From NCBI GenBank assembly GCA_965116785.1, contig OZ220731.1, forward strand, positions 186,001-250,000: a stretch of DNA of 64,000 bases, read 5' to 3'. Below the pieces are notes generated by a model. It saw only the letters and a list, made by a program, of their open reading frames with translations. It was not told the origin of the DNA and did not search any database. This document shows, piece by piece, positions 1 to 10,463 of this stretch (position 1 is its first letter; each line of letters opens with the position of its first letter). The stretch comes from Bin87 sp965116785 (GTDB lineage: Bacteria > Chloroflexota > Dehalococcoidia > Lucifugimonadales > UBA3495). The position numbers were made by a program, and so were the translations under genes.

Positions 1-648
1 CTGGCCCGTGGTCGGGTCGTGCCAACCCAAACGCCCTCGCGGCAGGCCCCGCGCCAGTCCTTCGACATACGGCGTGCGACCCGACAGCATCCAACGCAGG
101 TTCAGGTTCAAAACCGCGCTGTACCCCTGCAGACTCCCGTCGTCCAACTCGGCTATGTCTATCGATTCGTACTCCCCATTTGCCAAACAATCCCCGGCCA
201 GGCGCGCCCCGTGATACCGCCCCGTTTCGTCAAACCGCCAGTACTCCGGTATGAGCAGACCCGAGTATTTCTCCCGCTTCTCCGCTACGTCCCGTTGTCC
301 ACTGCTCCGCGACGCTATTTCCAGCACGAAGTCCGGCGGCTTCCCCTGTTCCGAGATGACGTAGGCGTTGTGCTGGCGGTAGTACTCCGGTTTCACGTCG
401 AAGGCAACCAGGAGGTCAGGGTAGGTCAGCCCGGTCATATCCCGGGTGGGGGCCAGGGCCAGGTAGCGCTCGCCGACCACCAGGGTGGACTCGGGGTTGC
501 CCAGATGGATGGCCAGGTAACGAGTGTTGCCGGTTTCGGCCATCTGGTCATAGTTGGTCATCTTGTCATGATGATCTTCCGGCGGTTCCGGAAACACGAA
601 TGCGCTCTGGACAAAGGGCGTCCTGGCGGAGGTGTCTGGTATGGTCAT
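1..648 (-). CDS. Uma2 family endonuclease-like protein (3' end cut by window edge)
   Basis: Reading leftward from an ATG at 648, 216 codons stay open to the window edge. The protein has the layout of the Uma2 (DUF820) family, which carries a PD-(D/E)xK nuclease-like fold: PDLLVAFDV supplies the first acidic residue, PDFVLEIAS the D/E element, and REKYSGLLIPEYWRFD matches the family's K-x-x-Y-x-x-x-x-V-x-E-Y-W-x-x-D segment. It is monocistronic here, with a TGGTATAAT box 44 nt upstream. The family is common in Chloroflexota and Cyanobacteria in many copies per genome, and its biological role is not established; nuclease activity is inferred from the fold. The C-terminus is missing only because of the window boundary. 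Confidence 0.85.
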   Translation of the reverse strand, partial: MTIPDTSARTPFVQSAFVFPEPPEDHHDKMTNYDQMAETGNTRYLAIHLGNPESTLVVGERYLALAPTRDMTGLTYPDLLVAFDVKPEYYRQHNAYVISEQGKPPDFVLEIASRSSGQRDVAEKREKYSGLLIPEYWRFDETGRYHGARLAGDCLANGEYESIDIAELDDGSLQGYSAVLNLNLRWMLSGRTPYVEGLARGLPRGRLGWHDPTTGQ

Positions 649-691
649 GTCGCACCTGGCGGGTTGGCTGCAGGCCCGGGCTGGCGGCAGA

Positions 692-700
692 ATTATACCA
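692..700 (-). promoter_or_regulatory. Extended -10 promoter element upstream of the Uma2 gene
   Basis: The minus strand reads TGGTATAAT, a perfect extended -10 box (TGN plus TATAAT), 44 nt before the ATG at 648. No convincing -35 is seen. Confidence 0.55.
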
Positions 701-721
701 GCGCCGGGTCGAGGCTCGGCT

Positions 722-2329
722 TTACATGCGGAACACGCCCCGCTTCTGCTCCGGGAACGGCGCGTTGATGGACGCGGCAATCCCCAGGCCGACCACGTCG
801 CGCGTGTCCACCGGGTCGATGATGCCGTCGTCCCACAGGCGGGCGGTGCTGTAGTAGGGATCGCCCTCCTCCTCGTACTTCTGCAGGATGGGACGTTGCA
901 GCTCGTCGCGCTCCTCCTGCTCCAGGGTGCGGCCCTGTCGCTCAAGCTGCTGCAGCCGGATGGTGGCCAGCACCTCTGCCGCCTGCTGCCCGCCCATGAC
1001 CGAGATGCGGGCGTTGGGCCATGTCCACAGGAAGCGGGGCTGATAGGCTCGACCGCACATCCCGTAGTTGCCGGCCCCGAAGGAACTCCCGATGATCACG
1101 GTGAACTTGGGCACGGCGGCGTTGGAAACCGCCATGACCATTTTGGCCCCGTCCTTGGCGATGCCGCCGGCCTCGTACTGGCTGCCCACCATGAACCCGG
1201 TGATGTTTTGCAGGAACAGCAGCGGGATCCCCCGCTGGCTGCACAACTCGATGAAGTGGGTCCCCTTCAGGGCGCTTTCGGAGAAAAGCACTCCATTGTT
1301 GGCGACCACTCCCACCGGGTAGCCCCAGATGCGTGAGAAGCCGCACACCAGCGTTTCCCCGTACCCGGCCTTGAACTCGTGGAAGCGGCTACCGTCCACA
1401 ATGCGGGCGATCACCTCGCGGACGTCGTATTGCCTCCGGTTGTCCGGCGACACTATGCCGTAGAGTTCCGCCGGGTCTAGATTGGGAGGCTCCGGGGCAG
1501 CGAGTTCGAAGGGAGGATCCCGCCGGCGCACGAAGTTTTCGACGATGTCCCTCGTGATGGCCAGGGCGTCCTCGTCATCGGCGGCCTGGTGGTCGGCGAC
1601 ACCCGATACGCGGGTGTGCACCTCTGTTCCGCCCAGGGTCTCCGGGTCCACCTCCTCGCCCGTGGCCGCGCGCACCAGCGGGGGTCCCCCGAGAAAGATG
1701 GTTCCCTGCTGCCGCACCATCACCACCTCGTCGCTCATGGCTGGAATGTAGGCGCCGCCCGCAGTGCACGACCCCATAACCACCGCCACCTGGGGGATGC
1801 CCATGGCCGACATCTGGGCCTGATTGTAGAAAATGCGTCCGAAGTGGTCGCGGTCGGGAAACACCTCAGCCTGCAGCGGCAGGAAAGCGCCGCCGGAATC
1901 CACCAGGTAGATGCAGGGCAGGTGGTTCTCCAGGGCAATCTCTTGGGCGCGCAGGTGCTTTTTCACGGTGATCGGGTAGTAGGTGCCACCCTTGACGGTG
2001 GCATCATTGGCCAGGATCACCACCTCTTTGCCCTGGACTACGCCGACACCAGTCACAATGCCGGCCGACGCTTCCTCGCCGTCGTACATCTCCCATGCCG
2101 CCAGAGGGCTGAGCTCGAGGAAGGGCGTATTGGCGTCAACCAAACCGTCGATCCGCTCCCGGGCCAGCATCTTGCCACGGCTGCGGTGGAGGTCCACCGC
2201 CCGCTGTCCGCCGCCGGCGCGCACCTGGGTCAGTCTCTCTTTCAGGTCGCTTACCAGGGCTTCCATCCGGGCCTGGTTGTCCAGGAAATCCCGGTCGGTG
2301 GTGCGCAGGTTGGATCCGATTACTTCCAT
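722..2329 (-). CDS. mccB: Acyl-CoA carboxylase beta (carboxyltransferase) subunit, methylcrotonyl-CoA type
   Basis: Biotin-dependent carboxyltransferase subunit that moves CO2 from carboxybiotin to an acyl-CoA. The 535-residue length, GGAYIPAMSDE, GTIFLGGPPLVRAATGEE, GGTEVHTRVSGVADH and the late GSSFGAGNYGMCGRAY and FLWTWPNARISVMGG segments are characteristic of methylcrotonyl-CoA carboxylase beta (leucine breakdown), rather than propionyl-CoA carboxylase. I chose the ATG at 2329. The frame stays open to a TTG at 2431, but a TATAAT box at 2393-2398 lies between the two, so transcripts from it would exclude the TTG. A 13-bp sequence is tandemly duplicated just upstream of the ATG. The biotin carboxylase/biotin carrier partner is not in this window. 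Substrate is inferred from family resemblance. Confidence 0.88.
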   Translation of the reverse strand: MEVIGSNLRTTDRDFLDNQARMEALVSDLKERLTQVRAGGGQRAVDLHRSRGKMLARERIDGLVDANTPFLELSPLAAWEMYDGEEASAGIVTGVGVVQGKEVVILANDATVKGGTYYPITVKKHLRAQEIALENHLPCIYLVDSGGAFLPLQAEVFPDRDHFGRIFYNQAQMSAMGIPQVAVVMGSCTAGGAYIPAMSDEVVMVRQQGTIFLGGPPLVRAATGEEVDPETLGGTEVHTRVSGVADHQAADDEDALAITRDIVENFVRRRDPPFELAAPEPPNLDPAELYGIVSPDNRRQYDVREVIARIVDGSRFHEFKAGYGETLVCGFSRIWGYPVGVVANNGVLFSESALKGTHFIELCSQRGIPLLFLQNITGFMVGSQYEAGGIAKDGAKMVMAVSNAAVPKFTVIIGSSFGAGNYGMCGRAYQPRFLWTWPNARISVMGGQQAAEVLATIRLQQLERQGRTLEQEERDELQRPILQKYEEEGDPYYSTARLWDDGIIDPVDTRDVVGLGIAASINAPFPEQKRGVFRM

Positions 2330-2392
2330 GCTATCGTCCGGGGCTATCGTCCGGGAAAATGCTCCAAGGCTGAGCGGCCGGCTCCTGGTCCC

Positions 2393-2398
2393 ATTATA
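2393..2398 (-). promoter_or_regulatory. -10 box for the acyl-CoA carboxylase gene
   Basis: The minus strand reads TATAAT 63 nt upstream of the ATG at 2329. It falls inside the open frame that extends to a TTG at 2431, and so argues for the shorter protein. Confidence 0.4.
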
Positions 2399-2465
2399 TT
2401 CCTCTGCGGTGACAGTGCCAGAAGTCGCCAACTCGATCCCAAGTCAACACCATGAGGTTTCGCCC

Positions 2466-4250
2466 TCACACTCCCATGGGCCACACCCACATGATTGCCG
2501 GGATGCAGACCACGACAATCACCACCTCCAGCGGCAGGCCCATCCTCAGATAGTCCACGAACCGGTAACCACCCGGGCCCATCACAATGGTGTTGGACTG
2601 GTGCCCGATTGGCGACAGGAACGCCGACGACCCGCCGATGGCCACCGCCATCAGGAAGGGGTCCAGCGACGCGCCGATGTTTTCGGCCACGTTGATGCCG
2701 ATGGGCGCCATCAGGATCACGGCGGCGGCGTTGTTGATCACCGCGGACAGCAGCATCGTCGTCACCAGCACGATCCCCAGCATGGCCCAGGGAGGCAGCG
2801 CGCTGCCCAGTTCGGCGAAGGTGGCCGCGATCCGCGCCACGCCGCCCGTGGTCTCCAGCGCTTCACCCACCGGTATCATGGCGCCCAGCAGGATGATCAC
2901 CGGCCAGTCGATGGCCTCGTAGGCTTCCTCAAGCGAGACGATCCGTGTCACCACGAGGATGACCACCGCGGCCACGAACGACACCTGGACCGATAGCAGG
3001 CCCAAGGAAGTCAGCAGCAACGCGGTTGCGAACACACCCAGTGGAAACAGGAGACGCCGTCGCTGTCCGATGCGCAGTTCGCGCTCGGCCAGGGGCAGCA
3101 GACCCAGTCGGGGCAGGGCCGTTTGCACGACCTCTTCCTGTCCCTGGAGCAGCAGGACGTCGCCCAGCCGGAAGTTGATATGGCCGAGCCGGCGGACGAG
3201 TCGCTGCCCGCGCCTGGACACTCCCAGGAGGTTCACGCCGAATTCCGAGTGCAGACGAAGTTCCCGGGCGCTCCGGTCCTGCGCCAGGCTGCCCGGGGTC
3301 ACAATGGCCTCCACTATGGCAACATTCTCGGCGTCCAGCGTCTGGCTGATCTCCGATTGAGCGTCGGTGGAGCCCTCCAGTTCGAATCCCGTGGTTTCCA
3401 CGAAAGTGGCCAGGTCCTCGGGGTCGGCCTCGATGATCAAGATATCGTTGGCGTCGATTGTCTGGTAGCTGGACGGTGCGCCGTACACGATGCCACGGTG
3501 AAGCAGACCGGCTATGGCGACGTCATCGTCCGCAGACTCTTCGACGTCGCGTAGGCGCCGGCCCACGAACCTCGAGTTCTCCGGCACGCGCACTTCGGTC
3601 ATGTAGCTCTCGATGTCTACAGTCTCTCCCAATGTGAGGGGTGTCTGGCGGGCCGGGATCAAGCGCCAGCCCACCAGCACGATGAAAACCACGCCGGCGG
3701 CCGTTACCATGAGCCCTACCAGCGTGCAGTCGAACATCTGGAATGGAGCGCCCAACTGCTCCTCGCGAAAGTTGGCAATGATCACGTTGGGCGGCGTTCC
3801 GATCAGTGTGATCATCCCACCCAACAGCGACGTGAATGCCAGGGGCATGAGGAAGCGCGATGGCGGGTGGTCGCTCCGGTTGGCCACGCGGATCGCCACC
3901 GGCAGCAGCAGGCTCACCGCACCCACGTTGTTCATAAACGCCGACAGGAACGCCGTCATGCCGGACAGCGCCGCGATCCTGACCGTGAGCAACTCCGGTA
4001 TTCGCGAGTACCAGCCGGCAATCACGTCCACCACGCCGGAGTTATAGAGGGCCCGGCTCAGCACCAATACGGCGGCGACCGTGATCACCGCCGGGTGCCC
4101 GAACCCCTTGTAGGCCTCTGCCGCGGGCACGATACCCGCTATCGCCAGCACCAGCAGGGCCAGCACGGCGACGATGTCGTAGCGCCACTTGCCGACTATG
4201 AACAGCACCAGGGACAGCGCGAGGACCGCAAATACAATGGCCTCATTCAT
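2466..4250 (-). CDS. SLC13/DASS-type permease with two RCK_C (TrkA-C) domains
   Basis: A 594-residue membrane transporter. The N-terminal membrane block (about residues 1-200) begins MNEAIVFAVLALSLVLFIVGKW and contains the family signature SAFMNNVGAVSLLLPVA. A cytoplasmic insert of about 200 residues follows, with two TrkA-C-like regulatory domains (around VRVPENSRFVGRRLRDV and LRLHSEFGVNLLGVSRRG), then a second membrane block with SAVINNAAAVILMAPI. This repeat-insert-repeat order is typical of bacterial Na+-coupled SLC13/CitM-like carriers. The substrate (carboxylate, sulfate or similar) cannot be read from sequence. A TATAAT box sits at 4389-4394 on the minus strand, giving a leader of roughly 130 nt. 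Confidence 0.88.
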   Translation of the reverse strand: MNEAIVFAVLALSLVLFIVGKWRYDIVAVLALLVLAIAGIVPAAEAYKGFGHPAVITVAAVLVLSRALYNSGVVDVIAGWYSRIPELLTVRIAALSGMTAFLSAFMNNVGAVSLLLPVAIRVANRSDHPPSRFLMPLAFTSLLGGMITLIGTPPNVIIANFREEQLGAPFQMFDCTLVGLMVTAAGVVFIVLVGWRLIPARQTPLTLGETVDIESYMTEVRVPENSRFVGRRLRDVEESADDDVAIAGLLHRGIVYGAPSSYQTIDANDILIIEADPEDLATFVETTGFELEGSTDAQSEISQTLDAENVAIVEAIVTPGSLAQDRSARELRLHSEFGVNLLGVSRRGQRLVRRLGHINFRLGDVLLLQGQEEVVQTALPRLGLLPLAERELRIGQRRRLLFPLGVFATALLLTSLGLLSVQVSFVAAVVILVVTRIVSLEEAYEAIDWPVIILLGAMIPVGEALETTGGVARIAATFAELGSALPPWAMLGIVLVTTMLLSAVINNAAAVILMAPIGINVAENIGASLDPFLMAVAIGGSSAFLSPIGHQSNTIVMGPGGYRFVDYLRMGLPLEVVIVVVCIPAIMWVWPMGV

Positions 4251-4388
4251 CTGGCGCTCTCCCTGGAAATCGCGGCTGCGCCAGGTAGGAGCGGATTGAC
4301 CGCGTTTCGGTTCCGTCCGCGTCCGTTCGATCCGGGAACGACCGCGTCGTCCCGTCCGTTGGCTTCAAAACGCGCAGCTTCGTCACGG

Positions 4389-4394
4389 ATTATA
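4389..4394 (-). promoter_or_regulatory. -10 box upstream of the SLC13 permease
   Basis: The minus strand reads TTGCTATATAATCC, containing TATAAT, in the divergent intergenic region between the permease and the DinB-fold gene. Confidence 0.35.
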
Positions 4395-4558
4395 TAGCAA
4401 CGCGCGTGTAACCCCGCAGCAATTTCCGGGCTCGGCGGCCGCATGCGTGGTTCGACACTACCGCACTTTGTTGGCGGTATAGTGTTAGCCACCGTTTGGA
4501 ATCCCGCATGCCGTAAACCCCCATGCGGCACACAATCACAGCGACGATGGAGTTCATC

Positions 4559-5401
4559 ATGACCACCCAGTCCAGCCGCATCGACCTGTTCGAACGGGAA
4601 GCAAAGATGCTCCTCGATTTCCTGGGAGACCTTTCCCCGGACGCTTGGGCGGCCGACAGCGCCTGCGAGGGTTGGACCGCCGGCGACGTGATCGGACACC
4701 TCACCAGCGTCGACCTCTCCACCCGCCTGCTCCGGGGCTTGGACGGAGACCACTCGCCGCCGGAAGGCTCACCCTCGCCGGAGCAGCACGATGAAGACGC
4801 CTTCGCCCGGAGCATCTACCAGCGGGCCGTCGACGCCAGCCACCGGTTGGGCGATGGGCTGCTGGCAGATTTCACCCAACGGATCGACGAGACCGTCGCC
4901 CAATTCCGGCAGGTGCAGCCCGAACAGTGGGGCAACCTGGTCTATTGGCCGACCGGCCCCATGTCCATGGACACCCTCCTGACCCAACGCATCGCCGAGC
5001 TGACCATGCACGGGTGGGATATCCGCTCGCGGTTGGAGGACGACTTCCACCTTTCCGACGGCAGCGTCGCCGCCTTGCTGGATACCGTGGACCGGGCCGC
5101 CAGGCGGGCCTTTCGTCCCGACCCGTTGCTATCAGGTCGGCCCCTGCGCTACCGCTTCACGATTGACGATCCCGAGCCGCGAGTGGTCGATCTGGTGCTG
5201 AGCGATCAAGCCGCCGAGATCATCCATGGCGCTGCGAGCCAACCGCCTGACGTGACCTTTGCGTGCGACGGCGAAATCTGCGTCCTCATCCTGTACGGAC
5301 GACTCACACCGGACCATGCCGTCGCGTCACGCCGTTTGTCGGTGGCGGCGGGCGACTCGTATGTCGCCTCCACCTTCGGCGACCGTTTCGTGGGCGGGTG
5401 A
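4559..5401 (+). CDS. Mycothiol-dependent maleylpyruvate isomerase-like protein (DinB fold plus SCP2-like domain)
   Basis: 280 residues. The N-terminal half is a DinB-like four-helix metalloprotein: CEGWTAGDVIGHLTSVD supplies the typical first metal-ligand His, and LTMHGWDIRSRL a later one. The C-terminal 90 residues (RFTIDDPEPRV to FGDRFVGG) resemble the SCP2-like domain of the maleylpyruvate isomerase family. Family members in Actinobacteria use mycothiol or other thiols; whether this organism makes mycothiol is unknown, so the reaction is not assigned. I chose the ATG at 4559 because GGAG lies 6 nt before it; an upstream in-frame ATG at 4523 would add 12 residues of unlikely sequence. A second DinB-fold protein of related type is at 37289-37891. 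Confidence 0.75.
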   Translation: MTTQSSRIDLFEREAKMLLDFLGDLSPDAWAADSACEGWTAGDVIGHLTSVDLSTRLLRGLDGDHSPPEGSPSPEQHDEDAFARSIYQRAVDASHRLGDGLLADFTQRIDETVAQFRQVQPEQWGNLVYWPTGPMSMDTLLTQRIAELTMHGWDIRSRLEDDFHLSDGSVAALLDTVDRAARRAFRPDPLLSGRPLRYRFTIDDPEPRVVDLVLSDQAAEIIHGAASQPPDVTFACDGEICVLILYGRLTPDHAVASRRLSVAAGDSYVASTFGDRFVGG

Positions 5402-5431
5402 GCGCTCCGCGGCGCTGAGGCTGATACCGAG

Positions 5432-7270
<1,839 letters not shown>

Positions 7271-7371
7271 GCGTATTCACCTCGCGCGGAATCAAGGATA
7301 TCATCCATTTCATCGAACACGCAGATCAAGCCACCGAGGCCATACCCTCGGCGACCAGGAGGGACACCAAC

Positions 7372-8607
7372 ATGACCAGCCGCAACGCGGAGCCCAAAGA
7401 TGCACTCGCCTCGAGTTCCAACTCGACCATCGAGGGATCGAAGCAGGAGCTGTTCGACCTTTCCAAAGACGTCCATGCCCATCCGGAACTGAACTACCAG
7501 GAATTCTATTCGTCCAACGCCCTGGCCGGGTTCCTCGAAAAGCACAACCTCCAGGTGGAGCGCGGCATCGGCGGTGTCGAAACGGCGTTCCGGGCCACCA
7601 TCCCCGGCGGCGCCGGCGAAGGGCCGACCATCGCCGTGCTGGCCGAGTACGACGCCTTGCCCGAGATCGGCCACGGCTGCGGGCACAACCTCATCGCCAT
7701 GGCCGCCATGGGCGCGGCGCTGGGACTCCAGGCCAACGCGGCCGACCTGCCCGGCCGCATCGAGATCATCGGCACGCCGGCCGAGGAGGGCGGCGGCGGC
7801 AAGATCCGGCTGCTGGAGGCCGGCGTGTTCGACGGCATCGACGCCACGCTCTCGTCCCACCCGTTCTCCAACCGCACTGTGATCCCCGCCGCCTCGCCCA
7901 AGGGAGAGAGCTGGAGCCTGGCCATGGTCGGCTACCGGTACATGTTCCACGGCCGGGCCGCCCACGCCGCCGCCGCGCCCGAGGCCGGCATCAACGCGTT
8001 GAACGCCGTGATCCATCTGTTCACCGGCATCGACGCCCTGCGGCAGCACCTGCGCGATGACGTGCGGATGCACGGGGTGATCACCGACGGCGGCCTGGCG
8101 CCCAACGTAGTGCCCGAGTTCGCCGCCGCCAACTTCATGCTGCGCTCCCGCGACGGGCAGTACCTGAGCAACGAGGTGGTGGGCAAGGTGGCCGCCATCG
8201 CCGAGGGCGCGGCGGCCATGACCGGCGCGCGCCTGGAGGTCGAGGAGTTCTACCCCTTCTATGAGAACGTGCAGCCCAACGTGGTCCTGGCCCAGGCGAT
8301 GGCCGCCAACATCGAGGCCCTGGGGATCCGGCTGGACGAGCCGGTAGCCGGCCGCGCCGGCAGCGGGGCGTCCACCGATTTTGGCAACGTCAGCCAGGCC
8401 ATGCCCGCCTTCGAGTTGCGCTACGCCGTCAGTGAGACGCCGGTGGCGTCGCACACCCGGGACATGTGCGAGACGGCGATCACGGACTTGGCGCTGTCCA
8501 ACGCGCTGTCCGTCGCCAAGGCGCTGAGCCTGACCGCCAGCGACCTCCTACGCGACGTCACCCTGGTCGAGGCCGCCAAGAGCGAGTTCGCCGACCGCAG
8601 CGGCTAA
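7372..8607 (+). CDS. M20 family metallo-amidohydrolase (AbgB/aminoacylase-like)
   Basis: 411-residue member of peptidase family M20 (amidohydrolase branch) predicted to hydrolyse an N-acyl or aminobenzoyl-amino-acid amide bond using two metal ions. Visible ligand motifs are DVHAHPELNYQE near residue 30, EYDALPEIGHGCGHN near 100, and GTPAEEGGGGK near 130, followed by the dimerisation domain with FHGRAAHAAAAPE. An AGGAGGG ribosome binding site at 7356-7362 fixes the ATG. A palindromic repeat follows the gene. The exact substrate is unknown. Confidence 0.88.
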   Translation: MTSRNAEPKDALASSSNSTIEGSKQELFDLSKDVHAHPELNYQEFYSSNALAGFLEKHNLQVERGIGGVETAFRATIPGGAGEGPTIAVLAEYDALPEIGHGCGHNLIAMAAMGAALGLQANAADLPGRIEIIGTPAEEGGGGKIRLLEAGVFDGIDATLSSHPFSNRTVIPAASPKGESWSLAMVGYRYMFHGRAAHAAAAPEAGINALNAVIHLFTGIDALRQHLRDDVRMHGVITDGGLAPNVVPEFAAANFMLRSRDGQYLSNEVVGKVAAIAEGAAAMTGARLEVEEFYPFYENVQPNVVLAQAMAANIEALGIRLDEPVAGRAGSGASTDFGNVSQAMPAFELRYAVSETPVASHTRDMCETAITDLALSNALSVAKALSLTASDLLRDVTLVEAAKSEFADRSG

Positions 8608-8621
8608 AGGCAACGTCCGAG

Positions 8622-8724
8622 GGGTTGGTCATTGCGAGCGCAGCGTGGCAATCTCGTCGCCGAAGGAGTCATTGCTCATTCAACGAGATCGCCACGTCGC
8701 TTTGCTCCTCGCGATGACCAACCC
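8622..8724. repeat. Palindromic intergenic repeat, family A copy 1
   Basis: About 100 bp with near-complementary ends: GGGTTGGTCATTGCGAG on the left and CTCGCGATGACCAACCC on the right. The inner arms are GCGCAGCGTGGCAATCTCGTC and its imperfect complement. Related copies are at 13594-13688 (complete), 9335-9370 (left half) and 57285-57370 (degenerate). This type of TCATTGCGAG...GCAATCTC palindrome is a widespread MITE-like or structural repeat in bacteria; here it lies between convergent genes. Confidence 0.85.
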
Positions 8725-8738
8725 AGCAAGATGAGTCC

Positions 8739-9209
8739 CTAGTCGTTGACCTCGACGATCATCTCGATCTCGATGGGCATTCCGCCGGGCAGCGTGGCCA
8801 TGCCCACGGCCGAGCGTGCGTGCCGTCCCCGGTCGCCGTAGAGGCTGATCAGCAGGTCCGAGGCGCCGTTGGCCACCCGCGGCGTGTCGCCGAAGTCCGG
8901 CGTGGAGTTGACCATGGCCAGCAGCTTGACGATGTGGCTCACGTTGTCCAGGTCGCCAATCGCGCCTTTCAGAACGGTGAGCAGGTTCAGCATGGTCTGC
9001 CGCGCGCAGTCGTAGCCCTGCTCGACGGTTACCTCGCCGCCCAGCTTGCCGGTGTGCAGCAGGCCGCCTCCGGGCAGGCCCGGCCCGGTTCCCGACAGGA
9101 ACACCAGGTTGCCGGTCCGCACGTAGGGGATGATGTTGCCCGCTCCCGGCGCCCGGGGCGGCGGCAGCTCGTAGCCCAGTTCCTTCAGCTTGTTCTCAAT
9201 CTCCGGCAT
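8739..9209 (-). CDS. RidA/YjgF family protein
   Basis: 156 residues of the RidA (YER057c/UK114) family, trimeric enzymes that deaminate reactive enamines/imines. PYVRTGNLVFLSGTGP near the N-terminus and the C-terminal SAVGMATLPGGMPIEIEMIVEV segment are typical. In the last strand, canonical RidA has an Arg followed by a conserved Pro and Cys/Ala pattern and a final catalytic Glu; here the region reads RSAVGMATLPGGMPIEIEM, closer to the Rid subfamilies that vary around the active site. Imine deaminase activity is therefore plausible but unproven. It stands alone between repeat elements. Confidence 0.85.
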   Translation of the reverse strand: MPEIENKLKELGYELPPPRAPGAGNIIPYVRTGNLVFLSGTGPGLPGGGLLHTGKLGGEVTVEQGYDCARQTMLNLLTVLKGAIGDLDNVSHIVKLLAMVNSTPDFGDTPRVANGASDLLISLYGDRGRHARSAVGMATLPGGMPIEIEMIVEVND

Positions 9210-9334
9210 CGGATCGCTCCTTTGATATTACGTCTTGTCCAATCGGGCCGACCGCCGCGCGACACAAAAACGGCAACCGCCCGGCGGGTGCGCCAGATAG
9301 TACCACGCCTGCACCAAAACTTTGCCTGCTGGAT

Positions 9335-9370
9335 TGTTATTGCGAGCGCAGCGCGGCAATCTCGCCGGCG
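9335..9370. repeat. Partial palindromic repeat, family A copy 2 (left arm only)
   Basis: TTATTGCGAGCGCAGCGCGGCAA followed by TCTCGCCGG matches the left arm of the family A repeats at 8622 and 13594. The right arm is not present; the sequence runs into a different inverted repeat 50 bp on. Confidence 0.7.
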
Positions 9371-9420
9371 TAACGATGTCCCTCCCGCGAACAGGGTCGC
9401 GCGCACCCGCTTACGGGGTT

Positions 9421-9531
9421 CGTCAGAATCAGGATTTCCGTGATTTACGGATTTACAGGATTGAAGCCGTCTGACAGAAGAGCACCCCCAATCCCGAAAA
9501 TCCGTTAATCCGGCAAATCCTGATTCTGACG
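9421..9531. repeat. Inverted repeat element, family B copy 1
   Basis: A perfect 17-bp inverted repeat (CGTCAGAATCAGGATTT at 9421-9437 and its complement at 9515-9531) encloses A/T-richer sequence with internal repeats such as GATTTACGGATTTACAGGATT-like units. Related, less regular elements are at 43968-44039 and 56934-57033. The GTCAGAATCAGGATTTACAGGATT type is recurrent in many bacterial genomes; mobility is not evident here. The 426-nt gap 9210-9635 holds this, the partial family A copy, and nothing coding. Confidence 0.8.
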
Positions 9532-9635
9532 ATTTAGCAGCGTCGCCATCACCCCGCGCCGACGCCTCGCGCCGCTTGTAGTACATTACCATCACGATCC
9601 GACCCGACCGGACCCATCCCACCCGGAGCCACGCC

Positions 9636-10196
9636 ATGACCACCGCCCAGCCCCTGCCCCGCGGCGAAATCGTCCAGCAGCCCGACGGCATCTACGAGCT
9701 ATTCCCGGTGCCCACCGACCAGGACACCCTCCACGGCATGCTCACCGACTGCCTGGCCGAGTGGGAGCGCATCCGCATCGGCCTGCTGATCCCCGGCGCC
9801 GTGTGGGAGATCAAGCCGCCGCGTCCGCCCCGCACCGGCTTCCTCGACGGCTACCTCACCGTCGACTTCGAGGAGTGGCACCTGCACCTGTGCATCGGCG
9901 AGCACACGTCGGCGCCGCCCGAGGTGGCCGGCCTGCGTCGCACCGCCCGCGCCGAGCTCTACCGCCGCCTCAACCCCGACCACCAGCCCACGTCCTGGGG
10001 CTTCCGCCTCTTCAACGGCGGCGGCCAGCAGCAGATCACCGTCCTCCTCCCCAACCCCCACCTCGACGAACACCAGCAATACGAAAAGCAACCCAACTGG
10101 TCCCGCCTCTACCTCTGGGACCGCCTACGCGCGAAGTACCTGGGGCAGGGCGAGGACCCAACGGACCGGACGGCGCCGGGGTTTTGGCATGGGTGA
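9636..10196 (+). CDS. Conserved hypothetical protein with HxCIGEH motif
   Basis: 186 residues, soluble, no signal peptide. I do not recognise a characterised family with certainty. The core reads FEEWHLHLCIGEH, then RRTARAELYRR, SWGFRLFNGGGQQQITVLLPNPHL; the His/Cys cluster (H-x-H-x-C-I-G-E-H) looks like a possible metal site, and similar proteins of this length occur in Cyanobacteria and Chloroflexota as uncharacterised entries. GC content and codon use match the neighbours. The ATG at 9636 is preceded by GGAGCC. Function unassigned. Confidence 0.65.
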   Translation: MTTAQPLPRGEIVQQPDGIYELFPVPTDQDTLHGMLTDCLAEWERIRIGLLIPGAVWEIKPPRPPRTGFLDGYLTVDFEEWHLHLCIGEHTSAPPEVAGLRRTARAELYRRLNPDHQPTSWGFRLFNGGGQQQITVLLPNPHLDEHQQYEKQPNWSRLYLWDRLRAKYLGQGEDPTDRTAPGFWHG

Positions 10197-10463
10197 ATGT
10201 TCTACTTCAGCGTATTACTGAGAAAGGACTTTTCCAGCCAATTTCTGTGGCGGCCGACACGAACGTCCTGGAATCTTCTATCGGGTGAACGCTATCGAAG
10301 GGGAGTGACGTACGCTTCGTTGCAACCCAATGCCGGGCGGCTCATGCCGTATTTCATCAGCCTGTAGATGTTGAGACATAGACAGAGGCAGGAGGTTGCC
10401 CATACGACTGTAATGACCCCGGGACCTTTCCCTACGCACGATAATTGTGGGTAGAAACGCGAG

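Noticed and set aside
19..768. Long plus-strand frame opposite the Uma2 gene
   Set aside because: It is the antisense shadow of a recognisable Uma2 protein; its translation is low-complexity and matches no family.
2330..2431. TTG at 2431 as start of the carboxyltransferase gene
   Set aside because: The extra 34 residues do not resemble family members and a -10 box lies within them.
10246..10288. Sequence encoding A-A-D-T-N-V-L-E as the start of a PIN-domain (VapC) gene
   Set aside because: The DTNVL-like match is short, followed quickly by a stop, with no further PIN motifs.
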